Shown here: in pieces, positions 8,361-14,277 of the stretch
Position numbering within the stretch: the first letter of the stretch is position 1
How the letters are laid out: each line of letters begins with the position of its first letter
Source: CAVPMW01 sp963706515
GTDB lineage: Bacteria; Chloroflexota; Anaerolineae; Anaerolineales; UBA4823
Reading direction: 5' to 3'
Length of the DNA stretch: 14,277 bases
NCBI GenBank assembly: GCA_963706515.1
Contig: CAVPMW010000025.1
Span: 1-14,277, forward strand
Position numbers and translations under genes: made by a program
Notes under the pieces: generated by a model
The model's database searches: none
What the model saw: the letters and a program-made list of their open reading frames with translations, nothing else
Told to the model about the DNA's origin: nothing

Positions 8361-9228
8361 TCAATGTAATTTCCCCCTCCAGACCTCTTGCAGCTTTCGA
8401 TAATCGATAAGAATGATCCCTTCCTCGGCGACGATCTCTTTCGCCTGCTGAGATATCAAAAAATCATAATCCGCCTGGCGCTCGTGATTACCGGCAGGCT
8501 CCAGGGCCAGCAGCTCGGGGGTGTCGAGCCCCGGATGGACCGCCCATTCGCTCAGACCGGCGGGCAGCTCGTGCAGCAGCTGTGCAAAACGGGCAGGTTT
8601 AATGCCCGGATCTATGATATAGCTGTCCAAAAAGTCGTAATCGATGGTCGGGAAACCCTGGCTTTGCAGTTTTTCGATCGAGTCCCGCCCGATCACGCGC
8701 AGCGCCAGCCCGTATTCTTTTGCCAGGCGGATCATCAGGTCGAATATATCTGTGCGGTCGCCGAAACGCAGCGCATGCCAGTCCAGGTGGGTGGGCGCGA
8801 GCCCGGCTGCCAGCACGGTTTCGATCTGCGCCCTGAACTCCAGCTCCAGCTCATCCAGCTTCACCTGGGCGAGGCGGGCGTGGCATTGCGTCAAAGTTAT
8901 AGAAATACCCGAGGTGATCGACCAGGGAGGGCACCTTTTCCCTGGAAGTCAGCGGACCCCAACGGTAATCAGCCGGGTCGCTGATGGCGGTGAGGTGGAC
9001 GCCGAAGGGAATTTCGGGATGACCGGCGAGGAAATGCATGGCGTGCAACGCCCAGGGACAGGGGACCATCAAGGTCGTCGAGCGGACCAGGCCTTCTTGC
9101 AGCGTGCGCATGATCGCCTGGTTGATCGAATGGCACATCCCAAAATCATCGGCGTTGATAATCAATAAACGCGCCTCAGCCGGGTATCCCAGCCGGCGGT
9201 TTGTAAGGCGTTTAGAGACGGGGCTCAT
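8361..9228 (-). CDS. YdjC/ChbG-family carbohydrate deacetylase, one frameshift
   Basis: Predicted metal-dependent deacetylase of the YdjC/ChbG/HpnK family, which removes acetyl groups from N-acetylated sugars such as chitin oligosaccharides; the substrate here is unknown. Metal and active-site motifs are present: LLIINADDFGMCHSIN near residue 25, FGVHLT, and APTHLDWHALRF, with Trp where many relatives have Ser. No signal peptide, so cytoplasmic. Length after repair is about 288 residues, normal. The frame breaks near 8880-8885, where one extra base in a GC-rich stretch splits FYNFDAMPR from LAQVKLDELELEFRAQIE. The start is uncertain: GTG 9229-9231 and ATG 9226-9228 are adjacent and neither has a clear Shine-Dalgarno. 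The protein begins about 20 residues before the usual start of the family core. The upstream VOC gene ends at 9237, so the two are probably co-transcribed and translationally coupled. Confidence 0.88.
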
Positions 9229-9236
9229 CACGCGGG

Positions 9237-9610
9237 TTACTTCGGCAGCCAGTACTCGAGCTGGATGTTATCGGGGTCGCGGAAGGCGACGTATTGATGC
9301 CCGGTGAAATATGTCTCGACACCGGCAGTTTCAACCCCCGCGGCGAGCAGCTCTCGAGCCAGCTCAGCCAGCGCCGCTTCGTCAGGCGCCTTGAACGAGA
9401 GGTGGTCCAGCCCGATGCGGAACTCGCTGAAGCGGTCGCCCGGCTGCGGCTGGCGAGAGGGATAAAAGAAGAACTCCACCCCACCTGAGATAAAGAAAAA
9501 GCCATCCAAGAAGTCACGCAGCTCGAAGCCGAGCAGACCGCCGTAAAAATCCTTCGCGCGGGGATATCTGAGACGGTTAAGATGACGTGGTCTAGTCCGC
9601 TGGTTTGCAT
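9237..9610 (-). CDS. Small VOC/glyoxalase-family protein, one frameshift
   Basis: Single-domain protein of the vicinal oxygen chelate superfamily (glyoxalase I, fosfomycin/bleomycin resistance, extradiol dioxygenase fold), about 124 residues, which would work as a dimer. Putative metal ligands are His in GLDHVILTV, His in GLDHLSFKA and Glu in NIQLEYWLPK. The reaction cannot be assigned. The ATG (9608-9610) has AAAGGAG 10-16 nt upstream. The frame breaks near 9563-9566, where one lost C in a C-run would restore SDIPRAKDFYGGLLGFELRD. It is the first gene of a two-gene minus-strand operon with the YdjC deacetylase, with 8 nt between stop and next ATG. It is divergent from the FAD oxidoreductase, and the gap holds a 15-bp inverted repeat. 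Confidence 0.85.
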
Positions 9611-9686
9611 CGTTGAAACTCCTTTCTAGATGACATATCCAGGTCAGGGTAAATGGTTTTTATTGGACGAGCACACACCGGAAGCT

Positions 9687-9744
9687 GAAGTAAACCGCCA
9701 TTTTATGCTCGCATGTAATTAAAATCCTTATGGCGGTTTACTTC
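9687..9744. repeat. 15-bp perfect inverted repeat overlapping a promoter
   Basis: GAAGTAAACCGCCAT (9687-9701) and ATGGCGGTTTACTTC (9730-9744) are exact complements, separated by 28 nt. The right arm covers the predicted -35 of the oxidoreductase. It may be a two-site operator for a regulator of the divergent genes. It has no T-tract, so an intrinsic terminator is unlikely. Confidence 0.75.
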
Positions 9745-9764
9745 GTTACGACAATCATTATAAT
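9737..9764 (+). promoter_or_regulatory. Predicted promoter of the FAD oxidoreductase
   Basis: TTTACT (9737-9742) and a perfect TATAAT (9759-9764) are separated by 16 bp. The -35 lies inside the right arm of the inverted repeat, so a protein bound there could block it. The leader to the GTG start would be about 135 nt. Confidence 0.5.
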
Positions 9765-9907
9765 CGTCATGATCTTTATCACTATCCCCACACTTGGCAT
9801 TAAGCTAATATTAATAAGGTTGGCAGGCAATCCGGCTTGCCTAAGTTTATCTTGGAGATAGACACGCGCACGGACGGTTACATTCAAGATTTCCTATTGG
9901 AGGCAAC

Positions 9908-11417
9908 GTGGTTTCACAGAATGGTAATTCCAAATCGGTCATCATCATCGGGGCAGGCATCGCCGGGCTGTCCAGCGGCGTTTTCGCCCAGCGCAATGGT
10001 TATCGAAGCCGTATCTACGAGATGCACAGCTTACCCGGTGGCTTGATGACCTCCTGGAAGCGCGAAGGCTACGTCATCGACGGCTGCATCCATTGGCTGA
10101 CTTACTCAAACCCAAAATCCAATTATTACCCGCTGTGGGAGGAGATCGGGTTGATCCAGGACCGGCAGATCTTTGACCCGGAGATCATGTTCCGCTACGA
10201 GAGCAAAGACGGCAGAACCCTGAATTTCTACAGCAACCTGGACCGCCTGGAAGAAGAATTATTAGCAGCTGCTCCGGAAGATGAAAAACTGATCCACGAA
10301 ATCTGCGATGCCGGGCGAAAAATGCTGGGCTTTAACCCGCCTATCGGGGAAGGCACGGGGATGCGCGGCTTGCTCAAATCCATGGAGGGCACTGCTCATA
10401 TGGTTACCCTGCTGCCGACGCTGCGCAAATGGGGCGGCATGACCATGGCGGAGCTGGGAGCTCTCTGCAAGAATCCATTCTTGCGCGAAGCATTAATAAA
10501 CATCTGGTATCCCGAGATCACCGCCGGTGCATTCATCTTCACCCTTTCTTTCGCCCACGACCATACAGCCGGTTACCCGCTCGGCGGATCGCTGCCGATG
10601 GCGCTGGCGGTGGAGAAGCGCTATAAGGACCTGGGTGGGGAGATCCATTTTAGCAGCCGGGTGGAGAAAATCCTGGTCGAGAATGACCGGGCTGTCGGTG
10701 TGCGCCTGGCGGACGGTAGCGAAGAGCGCGCCGATTACGTCATCTCCGCCGCCGACGGACACGCCACGATCTTCGAGATGCTCGAGGGTCGCTACATCGA
10801 CGATAAAATCCGCAAGATATACCAGGAATTTCCGCTGTTCCCAGCCATCATTCTGGTCGGTCTGGGGGTAAAACGAACTTTCAACGAGCTGCCATGCATC
10901 ACCGGGGGCATCAGCATCCAGCTGCGCCAGCCGATCATGATGGGTGAGGAAAGCGTGGAAAAAATGGGGGTGATGGTCTACAACTTCGACCCGACCTTTG
11001 CGCCTCACGGCAAGACCTCGATAACCGTGGTGCTCGACACGCATTATCCCTACTGGAAGGAGCTGGCTGGCGACCCAGAAAGCTACAAGGCTGAAAAGGA
11101 GCGCATTATCGATGAGGTGATCTTCCGCCTGGAGCAGCGCTTCCCAGGTCTGGCTGACCAGGTAGAAATGAGCGACATCTCCACCCCGCTCACGTTCGAG
11201 CGTTATACCGGGAACTGGCAAGCCAGCTATCGAAGGATTTCTCCCCACGCCTAAGACCTTCATGGCGGTCATCCCAAAAACCCTGCCCGGGTTGGCGAAC
11301 TTTTATATGGCTGGGCAGTGGGTGCAAGCTGGCGGCGGCCTTCCCTCGGGTCTGATGACCGGGCGCGAAGTCATCAGTAAAATATGCAAACAAGACAGGG
11401 TAAAGTTCATCGATTAG
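9908..11417 (+). CDS. FAD-dependent oxidoreductase, phytoene desaturase/retinol saturase-like, one frameshift
   Basis: Predicted NAD(P)/FAD-dependent oxidoreductase related to the CrtI/phytoene desaturase and retinol saturase group; these act on isoprenoids or other hydrophobic substrates, and the substrate here is unknown. The N-terminus has the dinucleotide-binding motif VIIIGAGIAGLSSG followed by the acidic residue in RIYE and PGGLMTSW. The C-terminal FAD-contact motif is MAGQWVQAGGGLPSGLMTG. About 502 residues after repair, normal for the family. The GTG at 9908 follows GGAGG by 4 nt, and no better in-frame start is seen. The frame breaks near 11230, where one extra C separates NWQASY from EGFLPTPKTFMAVIPKTL; unrepaired, translation stops at 11254. 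The true TAG stop (11415-11417) is the first three bases of an insertion-sequence target duplication, so the IS leaves the gene complete. Divergent from the VOC/YdjC operon. Confidence 0.9.
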
Positions 11418-11420
11418 CTA
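11415..11420. repeat. IS target-site duplication, left copy (TAGCTA)
   Basis: TAGCTA abuts the left terminal inverted repeat and recurs just after the right one (12412-12417). Its first three bases are the oxidoreductase stop codon. The hexamer is itself a palindrome, so it also extends the apparent inverted repeat. Confidence 0.8.
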
Positions 11421-11437
11421 ACCCGATGTGCGGGTTT
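11421..11437. repeat. Left terminal inverted repeat of the IS
   Basis: ACCCGATGTGCGGGTTT; matches the complement of the right end except at two adjacent positions. The transposase stop codon (TAA on the minus strand, 11436-11438) overlaps its inner edge. Confidence 0.85.
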
Positions 11438-12314
11438 AATCGATGATAAGGTCAGCGAAGTGAAGCGGCGGCAAGCCAAGTTGTTGGCAGAAGAAGATAG
11501 CAATCGTATGGCTCAGGATCTTGCGCAACCAACGAGAAAAGAAGTGCCAGACATCTCTGGCCCACACTCTTTTGGCATGAAACCGCTCCGTCAGCTGACT
11601 GAACACCGTATCAATCAAGTAGCGCTTATGGCTCAACCATCTCGGCCAAGGTTTCTTCTCACGTTTGGCCAATTTATACGGCGTCAACCAGATCAAGCCT
11701 TGCTGCCAATCCTTTCTCTTTCAAAGGTGGGCTCCAGTAGTTGCGATCACCCAAAGCCCAGCCTTGAACGCCTTCAAACAGCTCTTCGGCCACATGCAAG
11801 TCGTGCACATTGGCCGGGGCCAAACGGAAATCCGTGATGATGCCCGGCAGGTCTGGTGCGCACATGGGCTCGCAGTCCCAAGAAGGTTTGGCGAGCAACT
11901 TCATCCCGGCCAAAGGCCGTCTCTCCAGCCAGGAGGCGACAGCGGTAAGCCCGCGGAAAGCGGCAGGCCGGAATCGGCAGGCTATCGGTGATCGAGATCA
12001 GCGGATCATGCTCGATCTCCCCGATCAACGTCGACCACAATTGTTGTTTGACGGCCCACAGGTTGGCTGCCTGAACGCACAAAGGTCGTGCGATGAACCT
12101 GTTCCAACGCCGGAAACCAATCGCTGTAATGCCTGCGAAAGTAGCGAAAGATACCACTATCTGTATCTATGCCCAGAAATTCGCCTACAATTTCCATCGT
12201 CATCACTTCGCTATCGCTCAAGGTGGGCTGCGGCCCACGCTGGCGCAGCCGTTTGTCTTTCAGATAGTCGTCCACGAAGCAGAATACGCTGATCAGAAAC
12301 GTGGTAATATCCAT
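11436..12314 (-). CDS. IS982-family DDE transposase, three frameshifts
   Basis: Transposase that moves the surrounding insertion sequence; about 291 residues after repair, the usual family length. The start ATG (12312-12314) follows a GGAGGT motif. Family stretches seen: FVDDYLKDKRLRQRGPQPTL, SDSEVMTMEIVGEFLGIDTD, YFRRHYSDWFPALEQVHRTT, then ANLWAVKQQLW. Likely catalytic Asp residues are in SITDSLPIP and LGDRNYWSP. The third acidic residue is expected in a motif like IETVF, but here it reads LIDTVFSQLTERF, with Asp in place of Glu. The frame breaks near 12072 (one extra T), 11847 (one extra A) and 11730 (one extra A); removing each restores colinear family sequence. Since the element looks recent, three independent decay events would be surprising; base-calling error is the simpler explanation. 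Confidence 0.88.
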
Positions 12315-12394
12315 TGGCGAGACCTCCGTTATCGGGTGTTGGCTTGGCAGCTACACTTGTACGGCGGTCTCTTTTCTATGTCAAGGTGCTAAGG

Positions 12395-12411
12395 AAACTT
12401 GCACATCGGGT
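12395..12411. repeat. Right terminal inverted repeat of the IS
   Basis: AAACTTGCACATCGGGT, the complement of the left end with two adjacent mismatches. Confidence 0.85.
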
Positions 12412-12417
12412 TAGCTA
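12412..12417. repeat. IS target-site duplication, right copy (TAGCTA)
   Basis: Second copy of the hexamer that ends the oxidoreductase gene. Removing the IS and one copy rejoins that gene's stop to the hairpin at 12422-12461. Confidence 0.8.
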
Positions 12418-12421
12418 GTAA

Positions 12422-12461
12422 GTTGGGTTCGAGCGGCACCAAGCATACCGCTCAAACCAAC
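12422..12461 (+). terminator. Imperfect hairpin, possible former terminator of the oxidoreductase
   Basis: Left arm 12422-12436 (GTTGGGTTCGAGCGG) pairs with right arm 12448-12461 (CCGCTCAAACCAAC), with one bulged C and one mismatch. Without the IS it would start only a few bases after the oxidoreductase stop. There is no T-tract, so termination is uncertain; mRNA end protection is an alternative. Confidence 0.4.
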
Positions 12462-12487
12462 CTACAACTGCCAATTATTAGAATAAT

Positions 12488-12516
12488 TTGACTCTCATCT
12501 AATTTTAATATACAAT
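12488..12516 (+). promoter_or_regulatory. Predicted sigma70-type promoter of the second S8 protease
   Basis: TTGACT (12488-12493), 17-bp spacer, TACAAT (12511-12516): 5/6 matches to each consensus at ideal spacing, the best promoter in the window. The leader to the ATG at 12681 would be about 158 nt. Confidence 0.6.
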
Positions 12517-12599
12517 TTGGGTAACGACCTGATTTCAAATTTTACAAACATAGAACTCGGAATTAAACGACACTATAAGGTTTGATAACAAGGGTACAG

Positions 12600-12643
12600 T
12601 ACATAATAGCCGCTGACAGTCAGACGTCAGCGGCTATTATGTA
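12600..12643. repeat. 18-bp hairpin in the leader of the second S8 protease
   Basis: Perfect stem 12600-12617 with 12626-12643 around an 8-nt loop (AGTCAGAC). It lies downstream of the predicted promoter and 37 nt before the start codon. There is no T-tract on either side, so it is not a standard intrinsic terminator; it may stabilise the mRNA, be an operator, or affect translation. Confidence 0.7.
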
Positions 12644-12680
12644 TTCTCATCGAACTTGATATTTCAAAAGGAGGAATAAA

Positions 12681-14277
12681 ATGAAACGGCTACTTTCGAT
12701 TTTCTTACTTGTTCCACTTATGATCGGTTTGGTGACGGCTTCCCCAGCAGGGGTGCTTGCCCAACATACCATCCAACGGCGAATATCGACCTGATTATCC
12801 AAACGAATGGCTCCGTGGAGGTGCTGGCTGACCAAATCCGTTCCCTAAACGGGAACGTCAATTATATATTCCGCAATGTACCTGGAGTAGCTGCGACAGT
12901 CCCGTTCGATAGGATTGGGGCAGTCTCAAGCCTGCCGGGAGTGAGCTCTGTACAAAAAGATTTACCAATTCGTTTACCGGAAGGTAAATTTACCAATCTG
13001 TCCGGCAATCGAACGGCAAAGCCATGGACATTCCCGGTTCAGACAAGCGGGGTCGTACGATCTCTACCGGCCAGCCTACCTCAAGCGCCAGTCGATAACC
13101 AGAGTCAAGGGTTGCAAATTTTATGTACACCGGCGCTGACCAGATCTGGCAGGAGACCGGCCGCGGTGCCGGGTCGGTACGTAGCCGTGGTCGATACGGG
13201 TGTCAGCGCGCAATAGCTGCCTACAGCATGCAGTGATCGGCGCGCCAGGATATCCGGAAGGTTTCAATTCCACCGAAGATGGTCTTCCGGCAACCGACTT
13301 TAACAACGCTCCCCACGGCACCTGGGTCGCCGGGATAATTGCTGGTAATTGCATCCTGGACTTTTCGGCTAATCCAGACGACCCGTTATACCAGGCCATT
13401 CTTACCTATATGCACTGGCCGCCGGACTTTGTGCCTATGCTTGGCCAGGCGCCTCAGGCCCAGATTTACCCGGTTAAGGTGTTCGACACCACCGGTGGAG
13501 GATCTTGGTGGACAGTGCTGGCCGGCCTGGATCACGTCCTCAGCCTTAAGCGGGATGGTTTGCTGGATATCGATATCATCAATATGAGCCTGGCCTTTCC
13601 CGCCCTATATGATGAACATGACATTTTCGAGGAGATGGTTGACCAGCTGACAGAGGCAGGTATATTAGTGGTCAGTGCAGCCGCGAATGAAGGCGCCATT
13701 CCGAACAGTGTCATGACGCCAGCCAGCACTAATGGGTCACTGGCCGCTGGCGGATTGGACTATGCGCCTACCACGCGAGTCTTTTTCGAGCTGCTCGGTT
13801 TATACTTCGGTCCAAATTGGATTCCGCTGGATGGCGATGAAGTGGCAGGCATGGGAATGGTCATGCGTCCAACCGACGAGACCCGGGTGATTGATTTTTC
13901 CAGCCGCGGCCCACTAAGCAATGGACAATTCGCTCCAGATCTGACTGCTCTGGCATATGTGCCACTGGTGATCAATCCATTCGACCAGATCGATTACAAT
14001 TCGGGCACTTCCTTTGCTTCACCCACAATCGCGGGGGTCGCCGCACTTCTGAACGCCTATCGTGAGAACGTGCAAGGCCAGGATACCGATGCGATTGCCC
14101 TCCGCAATGCTCTGTTTAAGGGTGCTAACCTGGAGGCTGTCGGAGAATCTATGGCGAGGGATAAATGACACTGGCTTACGGCGCGGTTGATGCAGTGCGT
14201 GCCCTGGATTTGCTCAAAAGCGGAAAATTGAAGCTGAAATACCCGGTAAAGGTTGGCCAACTAAAGGCAAACATTCT
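12681..14277 (+). CDS. Second secreted S8 subtilisin-like protease, partial at right edge, five frameshifts
   Basis: Secreted endopeptidase of the S8 subtilase family; the C-terminus lies beyond the window. The ATG (12681) follows AAAGGAGG by 7 nt. Seen in order: signal peptide (MKRLLSIFLLVPLMIGLVTA, ending near VLAQ); I9-like propeptide (about 45-100, with VEVLADQIRSLNG and IGAVSSLPGVSSVQKD); catalytic Asp in VAVVDTG (13193-13195); catalytic His in NAPHGTWVAG (13314-13316); oxyanion Asn in VVSAAANEG; catalytic Ser in NSGTSFASPTIAG (14010-14012). It lacks the PA domain of the first protease and is not a close duplicate. Frame breaks: near 12762 (one base lost), 13114-13122 (one base lost in an A/T run), 13180 (extra C), 13210 (extra C) and 14163-14168 (one base lost). 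After the last break the colinear AYGAVDAVRALDLL continues, so the stop at 14168 is not the true end. Confidence 0.88.

Larger units (their letters stand above)
11421..12411 (-). mobile_element. IS982-family insertion sequence, 991 bp
   Basis: Complete element: terminal inverted repeats at 11421-11437 and 12395-12411 match at 15 of 17 positions, begin ACCCGATGTGC, and enclose one transposase gene filling the element. A 6-bp TAGCTA duplication flanks it. Family knowledge: IS982 elements are about 1 kb, encode one DDE transposase of about 290 residues, often have ends starting AC, and make duplications of several bp. The intact duplication suggests fairly recent insertion. Confidence 0.85.

Noticed and set aside
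10493..11272. 259-codon open frame on the minus strand
   Set aside because: It is antisense to the FAD oxidoreductase, whose protein is clearly conserved. Its own translation shows no recognisable domain.
134..14277. A new defence or biosynthetic system
   Set aside because: The genes are ordinary secreted proteases, a binding protein, VOC enzymes, a deacetylase and an oxidoreductase, in several separate transcription units without a shared logic beyond possible peptide use.

Overview
The window looks like a fragment of a Chloroflexota genome, most likely class Anaerolineae. This rests on the style of the secreted subtilases, a lipoprotein solute-binding protein with a Pro/Thr/Glu-rich linker, the ring-cleaving dioxygenase and phytoene-desaturase-like oxidoreductase types, and an IS982-type transposase. 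No rRNA, tRNA or CRISPR array was seen. Taxonomy is an inference from protein style only.

Layout. Positions 134-3442 (minus) hold a large secreted S8 protease with a PA domain, preceded by a long leader containing an orphan Shine-Dalgarno sequence and a GAAA-capped hairpin. Positions 3786-4920 (minus) are the remnant of a secreted beta-rich protein missing both ends. An AT-rich divergent region leads to a lone lipoprotein family-5 solute-binding protein (5269-6977, plus), closed by a perfect 40-nt palindromic terminator. A VOC-type ring-cleaving dioxygenase (7267-8213, plus) converges on a minus-strand operon of a small VOC protein and a YdjC/ChbG deacetylase (8361-9610); two copies of a 34-nt repeat lie between the convergent ends. 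An FAD-dependent desaturase-like oxidoreductase (9908-11417, plus) starts behind a promoter overlapped by a 15-bp inverted repeat. An IS982-family element (11421-12411) sits immediately after its stop codon, with a 6-bp target duplication. A second, different secreted S8 protease (from 12681, plus) runs off the right edge.

Reading quality is the overriding issue. Every protein-coding gene is broken by one or more single-base frameshifts, about 23 in all. Removing or adding one base restores conserved sequence at nearly every point, and even the insertion sequence, whose target duplication is intact, has three. This looks more like uncorrected long-read error than biological decay, so I treat most broken genes as probably functional in the organism. 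The 3786-4920 gene is the exception because it lacks real sequence at both ends.

Function. Two secreted proteases and a peptide/nickel-type binding lipoprotein suggest extracellular protein breakdown and peptide uptake, but no permease or ATPase genes are present. The middle genes look like catabolic or detoxification accessory enzymes. I found no convincing new multi-gene system; the points worth a second look are the leaders, repeats, inverted repeats and the precise IS insertion.
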